Shown: piece by piece, positions 1 through 10,156 of the stretch
How positions within the stretch are numbered: position 1 is the stretch's first letter
How the letters are laid out: each line of letters opens with the position of its first letter
NCBI GenBank assembly: GCA_902569245.1
Contig: CACFTO010000001.1
Coordinates: forward strand, 138,066-202,065
DNA length: 64,000 nt
Origin: an uncultured Pelagibacteraceae bacterium
Lineage (GTDB): Bacteria; Pseudomonadota; Alphaproteobacteria; Pelagibacterales; Pelagibacteraceae
Direction of reading: 5' to 3'
Notes under the pieces: generated by a model
What the model saw: the letters and a program-made list of their open reading frames with translations, nothing else
Told to the model about the DNA's origin: nothing
The model's database searches: none
Position numbers and translations under genes: made by a program

Positions 1-1
1 T

Positions 2-1609
2 GGATTTAAAGTAACAGAGGAAATTGCAAGACTAAGACATTCTACGCCTGGCGTAACCTTAATATCGCCACCACCACATCACGATATTTACTCAATTGAA
101 GACTTAGCTCAACTTATTTACGACTTAAAGCAAATTAATCCAAAGGCAAGAGTTGGTGTAAAATTAGTTGCCTCTTCAGGTATAGGAACTATTGCTGCAG
201 GTGTTGCTAAAGCAAAAGCAGATATAATTTTAATTTCAGGACATAATGGTGGAACTGGTGCCACTCCACAAACAAGTGTTAAATATGTTGGTATTCCATG
301 GGAAATGGGACTAACAGAGGCAAACCAAGTATTAACTTTAAACAAATTAAGACACCTAGTTACATTAAGAACAGATGGAGGAATTAAAACAGGAAGAGAC
401 GTTGTAATAGCTGCAATGATGGGAGCCGAAGAATTTGGTGTAGCAACAACAGCGCTAGTTGCAATGGGTTGTATTATGGTGAGACAATGTCATTCTAATA
501 CATGTCCAGTTGGAGTTTGTACTCAAGATGATGAATTAAGAAAAAAATTTACTGGCACTCCAGATAAAATAGTAAATCTATTTTCTTTTATAGCTCAAGA
601 AGTTAGAGAAATTTTATCAAGTTTAGGATTTAAAAATTTAAATGAAGTAATCGGAAGAACAGATTTACTAAGACAAGTCAGTAAAGGATCACCGAATTTA
701 GATGACCTAGATTTAAATCCTTTATTTGTTCAAGCTGATCCAGGCACAAACAAAAGATATTGTGAAACTCCTATAATAAATGAAGTACCAGATACTTTAG
801 ACCAAAAAATTTGGCCTGAGATAGAAAGTTTAATTAACAGAAAATTGCCGTTAGAAAATGTTTATTCAATTGAAAATACAGATAGAGCTGTTGGAACAAG
901 AATTTCATATAATCTCTATAAAAAATTTGGAAATAATAAATTAGGGGAAAATACCTTTGCTATTAACTTTAAAGGTTCTGCTGGTCAATCTTTTGGTGCC
1001 TTCGGTGTTAAAGGACTTAAACTAATGTTAAAGGGAGATGCAAATGATTACGTTGCAAAAGGTCTATCAGGTGCATCTATCGTGATTAAACTTCGAGATG
1101 AAAGTAATTTAATTTCAAATGAAAATACTATTATAGGAAATACAGTCTTATATGGAGCAACATCAGGATATCTTTTTGCTGCTGGACAGGCAGGTGAAAG
1201 ATTTGCTGTTAGAAATTCGGGTGCTACTGCAGTCATAGAAGGATGTGATTCAAATGGTTGTGAGTACATGACAGGTGGGTCAATAGTAATATTGGGAGAT
1301 GTAGGCGATAATTTTGGAGCTGGTATGACTGGTGGTATGGCATTTATATATGACCCAAAAAGCCAGTTTGCAAAAAAAGCTAATCCCGAAACAATAGTTT
1401 GGCAAACACCCGAGACAGAATACTGGAAAAACTATCTAAAAGATTTAGTTCTAAAACACAATGAGGAAACTAATTCTAATTTATCAGCACAGATTATTGA
1501 AAATTTTGACGATGAAATTAAAAATTTCTTACAAGTTTGCCCTAAAGAAATGTTAAATAAATTAGAAAACCCTATTACAAATAAAAGTTTAGTTGGAAAA
1601 GCTAGTTAA
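2..1609 (+). CDS. gltB: Glutamate synthase large subunit, C-terminal part (5' end outside window)
   Basis: Makes glutamate from glutamine and 2-oxoglutarate with the small subunit. The reading frame is open from base 2, so only the last 535 residues are visible and the ATG at 305 is internal. The visible part starts in the FMN-binding synthase domain (GHNGGTGATP near residues 80-89). It carries the [3Fe-4S] cysteines in a C-x5-C-x4-C pattern within GCIMVRQCHSNTCPVGVC (about 156-173). It ends in the Gly-rich beta-helix domain (for example FGAGMTGGMAF). The amidotransferase domain must lie upstream. The 3' end overlaps the convergent hydrolase gene by 8 nt. Family assignment is firm. Confidence 0.96.
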   Translation, partial: GFKVTEEIARLRHSTPGVTLISPPPHHDIYSIEDLAQLIYDLKQINPKARVGVKLVASSGIGTIAAGVAKAKADIILISGHNGGTGATPQTSVKYVGIPWEMGLTEANQVLTLNKLRHLVTLRTDGGIKTGRDVVIAAMMGAEEFGVATTALVAMGCIMVRQCHSNTCPVGVCTQDDELRKKFTGTPDKIVNLFSFIAQEVREILSSLGFKNLNEVIGRTDLLRQVSKGSPNLDDLDLNPLFVQADPGTNKRYCETPIINEVPDTLDQKIWPEIESLINRKLPLENVYSIENTDRAVGTRISYNLYKKFGNNKLGENTFAINFKGSAGQSFGAFGVKGLKLMLKGDANDYVAKGLSGASIVIKLRDESNLISNENTIIGNTVLYGATSGYLFAAGQAGERFAVRNSGATAVIEGCDSNGCEYMTGGSIVILGDVGDNFGAGMTGGMAFIYDPKSQFAKKANPETIVWQTPETEYWKNYLKDLVLKHNEETNSNLSAQIIENFDDEIKNFLQVCPKEMLNKLENPITNKSLVGKAS

Positions 1610-2363
1610 CTTTTTTGATTATAGATTTTAACTCTTTGCAAATAATATTTAAATTTTTTTTTGAAGAAAGGCTATGATCTCCATTTTTTATCAATAGTAG
1701 TTTTTTTTCTGCTTTAGGAAAAATTTTTAAAACTTTTCTTGAATACATTACTGGAACCACCTCATCCTTCTGCCCATGAACCATAGTTACAGGATTTGTA
1801 TTATATAATTTTCTGTTAAGAACTTTATTGCTGGTTTTTTTACCATCTAAAATCAGCTGTTTTGTTATTAAATACTCATAATCACCATTTTTAATTTTTG
1901 AAATACCTTTTGTTAAAATTTCACTTTTCGTTTTTTTTGGAAATTTTTTCCACATAATTCTTGTAAGAAACTCAGGAGCAGATCCAATTCCTAAAAAACC
2001 TTTAATTTGTGAACTATAATATCTATGCATTAATAAAGAAATCCAGCCGCCCATACTAGATCCAATCAGTATAAAGTCATTCTTTTTAACTATTTTACTT
2101 ATTGTAATTCTCGCATCATTTGACCATTTAGTGATGTTACCTCTTGTGAATTCTCCCGACGATCTTCCATGACCAAAGTATTCCAGAGCTAAAAATCCAA
2201 GTTTATTTTGAATAGAAAACTTTAAAAATTTCTTTGGTTTATCACCGTCAATATCAGATGCAAAACCAGGTAAAAAAACTACGTAAAGTTTTTTTTTATA
2301 ATTATTTGCAATATATCTTAGTTTTTTATATTTAGAAATTCTTAGAAATTTATATTTTTTCAT
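1602..2363 (-). CDS. Alpha/beta hydrolase (ABHD10-like esterase/thioesterase fold)
   Basis: A 253-residue alpha/beta hydrolase. The nucleophile elbow is GSSMGGW with Ser103, and the likely catalytic acid and base are Asp200 (HGQKDEVVP) and His230 (NGDHSL), so the triad looks complete. The oxyanion-loop region is LPGFASD near residue 31. No signal peptide or membrane segment is evident, so it should be cytoplasmic. The GSSMGGW elbow resembles the ABHD10 group of acyl-protein thioesterases and esterases known from alphaproteobacteria and mitochondria, but the substrate cannot be read from the sequence. It is divergent from the glycosyltransferase gene and convergent with gltB. Confidence 0.85.
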   Translation of the reverse strand: MKKYKFLRISKYKKLRYIANNYKKKLYVVFLPGFASDIDGDKPKKFLKFSIQNKLGFLALEYFGHGRSSGEFTRGNITKWSNDARITISKIVKKNDFILIGSSMGGWISLLMHRYYSSQIKGFLGIGSAPEFLTRIMWKKFPKKTKSEILTKGISKIKNGDYEYLITKQLILDGKKTSNKVLNRKLYNTNPVTMVHGQKDEVVPVMYSRKVLKIFPKAEKKLLLIKNGDHSLSSKKNLNIICKELKSIIKKVN

Positions 2364-2405
2364 ATAAAGTAATAAAGTTGACTAAGTTTATAATATTATT
2401 ACCAC

Positions 2406-3560
2406 ATGCAGTCTAAATTAAAAGTCCTTCAAGTAATTCCTAAACTAGGTTACGGAGGAGCTGAAACCGGTTGTTATGATATTGCCCATTATTTACCAGA
2501 AAATAATGTTGGATCTTATTTAATAACAAGTGGTGGTGAATTATTAAAATTTATTGATAAAAAAAAAGTTAAAGTAATAAGACTCCCAGTTCAATCTAAA
2601 AATCCAATACTTATTCTTCTAAACTCTATAATTATTTCAATAATTGTTTTATTAAATGGTATTAATATTGTTCATGCTAGAAGCAGAGCTCCAGCCTGGT
2701 CATGTTTAATAGCAACAAAGATTACTAGAAGAAAATTTGTTACTACTTTCCATGGAACATACAATTTCAATAGCAATATAAAAAAATTTTATAACTCAGT
2801 TATGGTTAGATCAGATTTAATTATTGCAGGATCTAATTTTATATTTTCACATATTAAAGAAAACTATTCAGAATATTTATCTCATAGAAAAAAATTACTT
2901 TCAATTTTTCGTGGTATTAACACCGATTATTATGATGCTTCTACGACTCTAGAAGCTGATGAAGATAATCTGTTTAAATCTTGGGAATTGATTGTTGGTA
3001 AAAAAATAATTTTATTACCTGGAAGGCTTACTGCCTGGAAGGGCCAAGAAATGTTTTTAGAAGCTTTAAATAAAGTAAATATTCAATTAGGCAATGATGC
3101 ATTTATTGCAGTTATTCTCGGTAATGATCAGGGGCGTGACCTTTACAAAAAAAAACTTATAAGACTTGTTGAGCAATATAGACTTACAAAACAAATTAGA
3201 TTTATAGACCATTGTAAAAATATGCCTTTGGCATACAAAATTTCAGATATAGTGATTTCAGCATCAATAGAACCAGAAGCATTTGGTAGGGTATCAGTTG
3301 AAGCACAATCTATGCAGAAAATGATTATAGCTAGTAACTTAGGTGGATCTAATGAAACTGTAATAGATGGAAAAACTGGTATTTTATTTGAAGCAGGAAA
3401 CTCTGATGAATTATCTGAAAAAATAATTAAAGTAATGAATATGGATCCTAATGAAATCAGTAAAATTGGTAATAATGGAAGAGAAAATGCATTAAAAAAA
3501 TTTAATGTTGAAAAAATGTGTTTTTCTACTTATTCAGAATACAAAAAACTATTTAATTAA
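2406..3560 (+). CDS. Glycosyltransferase, GT-B fold, family 4-like
   Basis: A 384-residue GT-B glycosyltransferase that should transfer a sugar from a nucleotide donor, probably in cell-envelope glycan synthesis. The N-terminal acceptor domain opens with the typical GYGGAETG loop (about residues 16-23). The C-terminal donor domain has GRLTAWKGQE and the E-x7-E-type signature in EPEAFGRVSVEAQ. A hydrophobic stretch around residues 68-85 may dip into the membrane. The stop codon overlaps the thrS start (TAATG), so it is transcribed into a translation operon with which it has no functional link. Donor and acceptor sugars are unknown. Confidence 0.88.
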   Translation: MQSKLKVLQVIPKLGYGGAETGCYDIAHYLPENNVGSYLITSGGELLKFIDKKKVKVIRLPVQSKNPILILLNSIIISIIVLLNGINIVHARSRAPAWSCLIATKITRRKFVTTFHGTYNFNSNIKKFYNSVMVRSDLIIAGSNFIFSHIKENYSEYLSHRKKLLSIFRGINTDYYDASTTLEADEDNLFKSWELIVGKKIILLPGRLTAWKGQEMFLEALNKVNIQLGNDAFIAVILGNDQGRDLYKKKLIRLVEQYRLTKQIRFIDHCKNMPLAYKISDIVISASIEPEAFGRVSVEAQSMQKMIIASNLGGSNETVIDGKTGILFEAGNSDELSEKIIKVMNMDPNEISKIGNNGRENALKKFNVEKMCFSTYSEYKKLFN

Positions 3561-5476
3561 TGCCTAATATTACATTACCAGACGGAAAAAAAATTAATTT
3601 TGAAAAAAGTATTTCGGGATTTGAAGTTGCAGAAAAAATTAGCAAATCTCTGTCAAAACAAGCCTTGCTTATAAGTGTTGATGGAGAATTAAAAGATTTA
3701 AATCATAGTATTTCAAAAGATTCTTCAATTAAGATATTTACATCAAAAGATAAAGAAGGTTTAGAGACCATAAGACATGATACTGCTCATATACTAGCTA
3801 TGGCAGTTCAAGAATTATTTCCAGGGACACAGGTTACAATAGGGCCAGTTATCGAAGATGGATTTTATTACGATTTTGCGAGAAAAGAACCTTTTACAAC
3901 AGAAGATTTAGAAAAAATTGAAAATAAAATGAGAGAAATAGTAGATCGAGATGAAAAAACTTACAGAGAGGTTTGGAAAAGAAGTGATGCAATTGAACAT
4001 TTTAAAAAAAAGGGAGAAATATATAAAGCTGAGATAATAGAAAGTATTCCAGAGGGAGAAGATGTGTCTTTATATTTTCATGGAGATTGGCATGATTTAT
4101 GCAGAGGCCCACATTTAAGTTCAACTGGTAAAATTGGAAAATATTTTAAATTAACAAAGGTCTCAGGTGCCTACTGGAGAGGCGACTCTAATAACGAAAT
4201 GTTACAAAGAGTATATGGAACAAGTTGGTCTACTCAAAAAGAATTAGATGATTATTTAAATAGAATTGAAGAGGCTGAAAAAAGAGATCACAGAAAAATT
4301 GGAAAAGAAATGGATTTATTTCATTTCAGAGAAGAAAGTCCCGGATCTGTATTTTGGCATCAAAAAGGGTGGAGCCTATTCCAAAAACTTATTTCATATA
4401 TGAGAATGAAGCAAGAAACAGCAGGGTATCAAGAAATAAATACTCCAGAAATATTAGATCGCTCACTCTGGGAGAAATCTGGTCATTGGGAAAAATTTGG
4501 CGCCAATATGTATACTTCTACTACACCTGATGAAAAAGTATTTGCAATAAAACCGATGAATTGTCCAGGTTGCGTACAAGTTTTTAATCAAGGTTTAAAA
4601 AGTTATCGAGATTTACCACTTAAAATGTCAGAATTTGGAAAGGTTCATAGATATGAACCTTCAGGCGCGCTTCATGGATTGTTAAGAGTTAGAGCTTTCA
4701 CCCAAGATGATGCACATATTTTTTGTACAGAAGAACAAATTACCGAAGAATGTTTAACTGTAACTAATTTAATTTTGGAAATTTATAAAGATTTAGGCTT
4801 TGAAGAAGTAATTTTAAAATATTCTGATAGACCAGAATTAAGAGTTGGTGACGATCAGGTTTGGGATAAATCAGAGGCTGCTTTATTAGAAGCAATTAAA
4901 GCAACAAAATTAGAATATTCTATTAATAAGGGTGAAGGCGCTTTTTATGGTCCAAAAATAGAATTTGTTTTGAGAGATGCTATTGGTAGAGATTGGCAAT
5001 GTGGAACACTGCAAGTAGATTTAAATTTGCCAGGTAGATTAGGCGCTTCATTTGTAGATAGTGATGGAAACAAAAAAGTTCCTGTAATGCTTCACAGAGC
5101 ATTGTTTGGATCTTTAGAAAGGTTTATTGGAATTTTAATTGAAAATTATTCTGGAAAATTACCTTTTTGGCTTTGTCCTATACAAACAATAGTTATTCCC
5201 ATCTCAAGTGATTTTGATGATTATGCAAAAAAAGTAAACAGTCAATTAAAAAAAGTAGGACTTTCTTCTGAAGTAGATTTAAAAAATCACAATTTAAATT
5301 ATAAAATTAGAGAACATTCATTAACCAAAGTCCCTATGCTACTTATATGTGGAAAAAAAGAAGTTGACAGCAACACAGTAACTATTAGAAGATTGGATTC
5401 TAAAAAACAAGAAACTATGGATTTAAAAGAATTCTTAAAAAAATACTCTGCTCTTAACAAAGCACCTTCAATTTAG
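3560..5476 (+). CDS. thrS: Threonyl-tRNA synthetase
   Basis: Charges tRNA-Thr. At 638 residues it is full length. Domains in order: TGS (1-60), editing domain with HDTAH and the C/H pair of DWHDLCRGPHL, then the class II catalytic core. The core has the zinc cysteine in KPMNCPGC, motif 2 at FGKVHRYEPSGALHGL, and motif 3 at HRALFGSLERF. An anticodon-binding domain closes the protein. It starts at the ATG that overlaps the previous stop by one base. It ends by overlapping the GTG of infC by one base, the usual thrS-infC order, so the genes are probably translationally coupled. Confidence 0.98.
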   Translation: MPNITLPDGKKINFEKSISGFEVAEKISKSLSKQALLISVDGELKDLNHSISKDSSIKIFTSKDKEGLETIRHDTAHILAMAVQELFPGTQVTIGPVIEDGFYYDFARKEPFTTEDLEKIENKMREIVDRDEKTYREVWKRSDAIEHFKKKGEIYKAEIIESIPEGEDVSLYFHGDWHDLCRGPHLSSTGKIGKYFKLTKVSGAYWRGDSNNEMLQRVYGTSWSTQKELDDYLNRIEEAEKRDHRKIGKEMDLFHFREESPGSVFWHQKGWSLFQKLISYMRMKQETAGYQEINTPEILDRSLWEKSGHWEKFGANMYTSTTPDEKVFAIKPMNCPGCVQVFNQGLKSYRDLPLKMSEFGKVHRYEPSGALHGLLRVRAFTQDDAHIFCTEEQITEECLTVTNLILEIYKDLGFEEVILKYSDRPELRVGDDQVWDKSEAALLEAIKATKLEYSINKGEGAFYGPKIEFVLRDAIGRDWQCGTLQVDLNLPGRLGASFVDSDGNKKVPVMLHRALFGSLERFIGILIENYSGKLPFWLCPIQTIVIPISSDFDDYAKKVNSQLKKVGLSSEVDLKNHNLNYKIREHSLTKVPMLLICGKKEVDSNTVTIRRLDSKKQETMDLKEFLKKYSALNKAPSI

Positions 5477-6021
5477 TGGCAGATTTTAAACAAAACTACT
5501 TTCAGAAAAGAACTAAACCTAGGGGCCCAAGAACAAATCAAAGAATAACTTCGCAAGATGTTCAAGTTATTGCGAGTGATGGTGATAATTTAGGTATTCT
5601 AAATTTACAAGATGCAATTAATAGAGCCAAAGAAGAAGGTTTAGATTTAATTGAGATAGCACCAAACGCAAAACCTCCCGTATGTAAAATTATGGATATG
5701 GGAAAATATAAATATGATGCACAAAAAAAAGCTAATAAGGCAAAAAAAAAACAAAAGAAGATAGAATTAAAAGAAATTAAATTAAGACCTGTTACGGAAG
5801 TTCACGATTATACCTTTAAAATAAAAAATGCACAAAAATTTATTGCAAAAGGAGATAAGGTTAAATTTACAATTAGATTTAAAGGAAGAGAGCTACAACA
5901 CTCTAGTTTGGGCAATGAGTTAATGGATAAGATCAAACAAGATATGGAGTCTGTAGGTCGTGTCGAACTACAACCAAAGTTCGATGGCAAGCAAATGATC
6001 ATGGTTATTCAGCCTTTATAA
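5476..6021 (+). CDS. infC: Translation initiation factor IF-3
   Basis: Binds the 30S subunit, discriminates the initiator codon and tRNA, and prevents premature 50S joining. It has 181 residues with the classical N-domain (RTNQRITSQDVQVI, DLIEIAPNAKPPVCKIMD), a Lys-rich linker (KKANKAKKKQKK) and a C-domain (ELKEIKLRP to the end). The start is GTG at 5476, reusing the last base of the thrS stop. infC uses a rare start codon in many bacteria, where it serves autoregulation; GTG is unremarkable but is still not ATG. The next two genes complete the infC-rpmI-rplT ribosomal operon. Confidence 0.97.
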   Translation: MADFKQNYFQKRTKPRGPRTNQRITSQDVQVIASDGDNLGILNLQDAINRAKEEGLDLIEIAPNAKPPVCKIMDMGKYKYDAQKKANKAKKKQKKIELKEIKLRPVTEVHDYTFKIKNAQKFIAKGDKVKFTIRFKGRELQHSSLGNELMDKIKQDMESVGRVELQPKFDGKQMIMVIQPL

Positions 6022-6075
6022 GCTATATTTGTAGTTGTAAATTAATTACAATATTTGTATAACCCCTCAAAAATT

Positions 6076-6282
6076 ATGCCTAAATTAAAAACAAAAAGTT
6101 CAGCTAAAAAAAGATTTAAAATTTCAGCCAAAGGAAAAGTTATAACTGCTCAAGCTGGAAAAAGACATGGTATGATCAAACGAACCAATTCACAGATTAG
6201 AAAGCAAAGAGGTACAACGGTAATGTCAAAACAAGATGGTAAGATTGTAAAATCTTATATGCCGTATAACCTAAGAGGATAA
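6076..6282 (+). CDS. rpmI: 50S ribosomal protein L35
   Basis: A 68-residue, very basic protein starting [14 protein letters not shown], which is the canonical L35 N-terminus. A TTG-started extension to 6055 is possible in frame but adds residues not found in L35, so the ATG at 6076 is chosen. The body [13 protein letters not shown] and [10 protein letters not shown] fits the family. The gene lies between infC and rplT, one base from the rplT start, so the operon is intact. Confidence 0.96.
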   Translation: MPKLKTKSSAKKRFKISAKGKVITAQAGKRHGMIKRTNSQIRKQRGTTVMSKQDGKIVKSYMPYNLRG

Positions 6283-6283
6283 T

Positions 6284-6640
6284 ATGGCTAGAGTTAAAAG
6301 AGGTGTTACAAGTAGAGCAAAACATAAGAAAGTTTTAAAAGCTGTTAAAGGTCAATGGGGAAGAAGAAAAAACACTATTAGAGTTGCAAGACAGGCTATG
6401 GAAAAAGCCATGCAGTATGCCTACAGAGATAGAAGAAATAAAAAAAGAGATTTTAAATCACTTTGGATACAGAGAATAAATGCTGGTGTTAGATCTGAGG
6501 GATTAACTTATTCTAAATTTATAAATGGCCTTAACAAAACAGGCATTAAAATTGATAGAAAAATTCTAGCTGAAATTGCTTACGATAATCCAGAAGCATT
6601 TAAAACTATAGTTAAAAAAGCTCAGTCAGCATTAAATTAA
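6284..6640 (+). CDS. rplT: 50S ribosomal protein L20
   Basis: A 118-residue L20, the usual length. It begins [19 protein letters not shown] and has the RNA-binding basic N-terminal helix ([19 protein letters not shown]) and the globular C-terminus ([20 protein letters not shown]). L20 binds 23S rRNA early in 50S assembly and represses this operon in some bacteria. No obvious L20 leader pseudoknot was recognised by eye upstream of rpmI (only a 54-nt gap after infC). Confidence 0.97.
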   Translation: MARVKRGVTSRAKHKKVLKAVKGQWGRRKNTIRVARQAMEKAMQYAYRDRRNKKRDFKSLWIQRINAGVRSEGLTYSKFINGLNKTGIKIDRKILAEIAYDNPEAFKTIVKKAQSALN

Positions 6641-6683
6641 TTTTCATTGTTGTTTTTCTAGAGTTAACAAATATTCTACGAAT

Positions 6684-7751
6684 ATGTCCGATATAAAAAA
6701 AATTAAAGATGAATATTTAAACAAATTAGACAATGATTTAAATATAGAAAGTGTAAATCAGATTAAAACACAGTTATTTGGTAAAAATGGGCAAATTTCT
6801 AATTTTTTTAAAACTTTAGGATCTTTGCCAACTGATGACAGAAAAACATTTGCATCAGAATTAAATTCTATAAAAGATGAACTACAAGAAAAAATAAATT
6901 CTAAACTTAGAGAAATCGAAACAAAAGAAATTAATTCTAAACTTGTCAATGAGAAAGTAGACGTAACTTTGCCTGAAAGAGAAATTAATCAAGGAAAAAT
7001 ACATCCTGTTTCACAAGTAATAGACGAGATATCCTCAATATTTTCTGAAATTGGTTTCAGTGTTGAGGAGGGTCCAGATATAGAGAACGAACATTATAAT
7101 TTTACTGCATTAAATACACCTGATAATCATCCAGCGAGAGATATGCATGATACTTTTTATTTAGATAACAATAAGGAATTATTATTAAGAACTCATACAT
7201 CACCAGTACAAGTAAGAACAATGTTAAATGGCAAACCCCCATTTAAAATTATTGCTCCAGGTAGAACATATAGATCTGACAGTGACCAAACTCATTCCCC
7301 AATGTTTCATCAAGTTGAAGGACTTCATATTGATAAGAATATTAATATGGGCCATCTAAAAGGATGTCTAAACTATTTTATAAAATCATTTTTTGAAGTG
7401 GACAAAATCAAAATGAGATTTAGACCAAGCCACTTTCCTTTTACCGAGCCATCTGCAGAGGTAGATATTGGTTATGAAATAAAAGATGGAAAAATAGTTA
7501 TTGGTGAAGGAGATAAGTGGTTAGAAATTCTAGGTTGTGGCATGGTACATCCAAATGTGCTTAAAAATGTAAAAGTAAATCCAGATAAATACCAGGGTTA
7601 TGCTTTTGGTATCGGAATAGATAGGCTTGGAATGCTCAAGTATGGAATAAATGATTTAAGAGCTTTTTTTGAGACTGACTATAGGTGGCTTAACCATTTT
7701 GGCTTTGACCCATTGGATGTTCCATCAAATTATAGAGGCCTTAGTAGATGA
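6684..7751 (+). CDS. pheS: Phenylalanyl-tRNA synthetase alpha subunit
   Basis: Catalytic subunit of the (alpha-beta)2 class II PheRS. Its 355 residues comprise an N-terminal coiled coil (about 1-100) and the catalytic core. Visible core motifs are [30 protein letters not shown], the motif 2 arginine region [20 protein letters not shown], and motif 3 [19 protein letters not shown]. The gene follows rplT by 43 nt and overlaps pheT by 4 nt (ATGA), giving the standard pheS-pheT pair. The cognate tRNA-Phe(GAA) is in the same window at 38219. Confidence 0.98.
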   Translation: MSDIKKIKDEYLNKLDNDLNIESVNQIKTQLFGKNGQISNFFKTLGSLPTDDRKTFASELNSIKDELQEKINSKLREIETKEINSKLVNEKVDVTLPEREINQGKIHPVSQVIDEISSIFSEIGFSVEEGPDIENEHYNFTALNTPDNHPARDMHDTFYLDNNKELLLRTHTSPVQVRTMLNGKPPFKIIAPGRTYRSDSDQTHSPMFHQVEGLHIDKNINMGHLKGCLNYFIKSFFEVDKIKMRFRPSHFPFTEPSAEVDIGYEIKDGKIVIGEGDKWLEILGCGMVHPNVLKNVKVNPDKYQGYAFGIGIDRLGMLKYGINDLRAFFETDYRWLNHFGFDPLDVPSNYRGLSR

Positions 7752-10156
7752 AATTTACAATTGATTGGCTAAAAGAACATCTAGATACAAAAATACAAGA
7801 TAATGGTTTAGTTGAAAAGTTAACAGATATTGGGCTTGAAGTTGAAAGTTATGAAAACTTAAATTCTAATTTAGACAATTTTAAAGTAGCAAAAATAATT
7901 ACTGCTGAACAGCACCCAAATGCTGATAGACTTAGAATCTGCGATGTTGATATTGGCCAGGAAAATACTGTTAAAGTAGTATGTGGAGCACCAAATGCTA
8001 AAAAAGATCTTTTAACTGTTTACGCAGGTCCAGGATCAATAATTCCAAAAAATAATATTAAACTTACAGTTAGTAAGATCAGAGGAGTAACTTCTTATGG
8101 AATGTTATGCTCAGAGTCTGAATTGAATTTATCAGATGAAAGCGAAGGAATAACAGAACTAAAAACAACTAATTACTCTGATAAAATAGGCGAAAATTTT
8201 TTTAAAAATAAAAGCGAAAAAGTTGTAGATTTATCAATCACTCCTAATCGTCCTGATTGTTTGGGGGTAAGAGGTATTGCTAGAGATCTTGCAGCTGCTG
8301 GAGCTGGTAAATTAAAAAAAATTTCTAACAAAAATATTAAAAAAAATGGATCTCAAACAATCAAAGTTTCAATTACAAAAGAGAAAAATCAAGGTTGTAC
8401 CGTATTTGGTAGTTGCTTAATCACAGATGTTACAAATAAAGAAAGTCCAAAATGGCTGAAAGAAAAAATTATTTCACTTGGTCAAAAACCAATTTCAGCA
8501 ATTGTTGATATTACAAATTATGTTATGTTAGACTTAAATAGACCTCTTCATGCATATGATGCAGATAAAATTGATCAAGAAATTATAGTAAGAAATTCAA
8601 AAAAGGGTGAAACTTTTCAAGCCCTTGATAACAAAGAGTATAAATTAGGTGATGATATGTGTGTTATTTCTGATAAATCTGGAGTTTTAGGCTTGGGTGG
8701 AGTGATTGGAGGCACACGTACTGGAACTGAAATTAACACTAAAAATATTTTATTAGAATCTGCCTATTTTATTCCTAGATCAATTAGAAAAACGTCAAAA
8801 TTATTAAATATTGACACTGATGCAAAATTCAGATTTGAAAGAGGAATTGATCCTGGATCGATCGAATTAGGATTGTCAAAAGCTGCAGAATTAATATCTG
8901 AGATTTGTGGTGGCAAAATAAGTAATTTTGATATTCAAAAAACTGATAAGCATGAAAAAAATAAAATTAAATTCAATGTCTCTTTATTTGAAAAAATAAC
9001 TGGTTTTAAAGTAGATGATAATGAGATCATAAAAATTTTAACTGATCTAGGATTTGAGGTCTCTAAGAAGAAATTAGAATTAGATTTAAAAATACCGACC
9101 TGGAGACCCGATATTATTCAACCAATTGATATAGTTGAAGAAATAGTAAGAATAAAAGGATATAATAACATAGAAACCTTAGAGCCTGAAAAAACTAAAA
9201 TAAAAGATACATTAAATAAACAACAGAAACTCTTTCACTTTCTACAACGATCTGTAGCATCAAAAGGCTATTTTGAGACTGTAACTTGGTCATTTACAGA
9301 CTCGAAAATAAATAATCTTTTTAAAGAAAATCTTAAAGAAATAAAAATAGTAAATCCAATAAGCTCAGACTTAGATGTTTTAAGAAATTCGATTTTCACA
9401 AATTTAACTTTTTATTTAAAGAAAAATTTAGATAGAGGATTTAAAGATATTTCGCTATTCGAAATTGGGCCAATTTTTAAGAATAGCAAGCCAGGTGAGC
9501 AACTGACAGTTATAGGGGCAATTAAATCAGGAAAAGTATCAAGGTTAAATTGGAACGAAAAAGAACGACCGGTTGATGTCTTTGATGTAAAAAAGGATGT
9601 AATTCAGACATTAGTCGAAGCTGGATATGAGAGGAAAAGTTTATTTATAAGAGATAAATCTCCCTCATACTATCATCCAGGCAAAGCTGGCTCGGTCTAT
9701 CTTGATAAGGATGATATTGAACCTGTTGCTTATTTTGGAGATATACATCCAAATATTGTTAAAAAACTTGACATAAAAACTGAAGGTCTAGTAGGTTTTG
9801 AAATTTATCTTGATCATTTAAAAGAAAATAAAATTAAACTCAAAGATCAAAAACCTAATTTTGAGTACTCTGACTATCAAAAATCAGAAAGAGACTTTGC
9901 CTTTATAGTTGATAAAAATTTTAAAGCACAAGATTTGATTGAAATTATATCATCAGTTGACCAAAATTTAATAAGGTCAATTAAAATCTTTGATATTTAT
10001 GAAGGTGAAAATATTCCGGATGATAAAAAGTCAATAGCTATAAACGTTATAATTCAATCATCTGAAAAAACACTAGAAGACAGCGATCTTGAAAAAATTA
10101 ATAAATTAATTATTTCAACTGTAGAAACTAAGTCTGGGGCAAAAATTAGATCCTAA
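7748..10156 (+). CDS. pheT: Phenylalanyl-tRNA synthetase beta subunit
   Basis: The large PheRS subunit, which binds tRNA-Phe and edits Tyr-tRNA. At 802 residues it is the usual bacterial length. It has a tRNA-binding OB fold near 40-150 ([16 protein letters not shown]), a B3/B4 editing region around 200-380 ([14 protein letters not shown] precedes it), a B5 domain near 400-480, a catalytic-like core, and a C-terminal ferredoxin-fold anticodon-binding domain ([18 protein letters not shown]). The start overlaps the pheS stop. The last base is directly followed by the lepA ATG, so the operon runs on without a gap. Confidence 0.97.
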   Translation: MKFTIDWLKEHLDTKIQDNGLVEKLTDIGLEVESYENLNSNLDNFKVAKIITAEQHPNADRLRICDVDIGQENTVKVVCGAPNAKKDLLTVYAGPGSIIPKNNIKLTVSKIRGVTSYGMLCSESELNLSDESEGITELKTTNYSDKIGENFFKNKSEKVVDLSITPNRPDCLGVRGIARDLAAAGAGKLKKISNKNIKKNGSQTIKVSITKEKNQGCTVFGSCLITDVTNKESPKWLKEKIISLGQKPISAIVDITNYVMLDLNRPLHAYDADKIDQEIIVRNSKKGETFQALDNKEYKLGDDMCVISDKSGVLGLGGVIGGTRTGTEINTKNILLESAYFIPRSIRKTSKLLNIDTDAKFRFERGIDPGSIELGLSKAAELISEICGGKISNFDIQKTDKHEKNKIKFNVSLFEKITGFKVDDNEIIKILTDLGFEVSKKKLELDLKIPTWRPDIIQPIDIVEEIVRIKGYNNIETLEPEKTKIKDTLNKQQKLFHFLQRSVASKGYFETVTWSFTDSKINNLFKENLKEIKIVNPISSDLDVLRNSIFTNLTFYLKKNLDRGFKDISLFEIGPIFKNSKPGEQLTVIGAIKSGKVSRLNWNEKERPVDVFDVKKDVIQTLVEAGYERKSLFIRDKSPSYYHPGKAGSVYLDKDDIEPVAYFGDIHPNIVKKLDIKTEGLVGFEIYLDHLKENKIKLKDQKPNFEYSDYQKSERDFAFIVDKNFKAQDLIEIISSVDQNLIRSIKIFDIYEGENIPDDKKSIAINVIIQSSEKTLEDSDLEKINKLIISTVETKSGAKIRS

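Noticed and set aside
6055..6075. TTG-started extension of rpmI
   Set aside because: L35 begins MPKLKT; the seven extra codons do not belong to the family.
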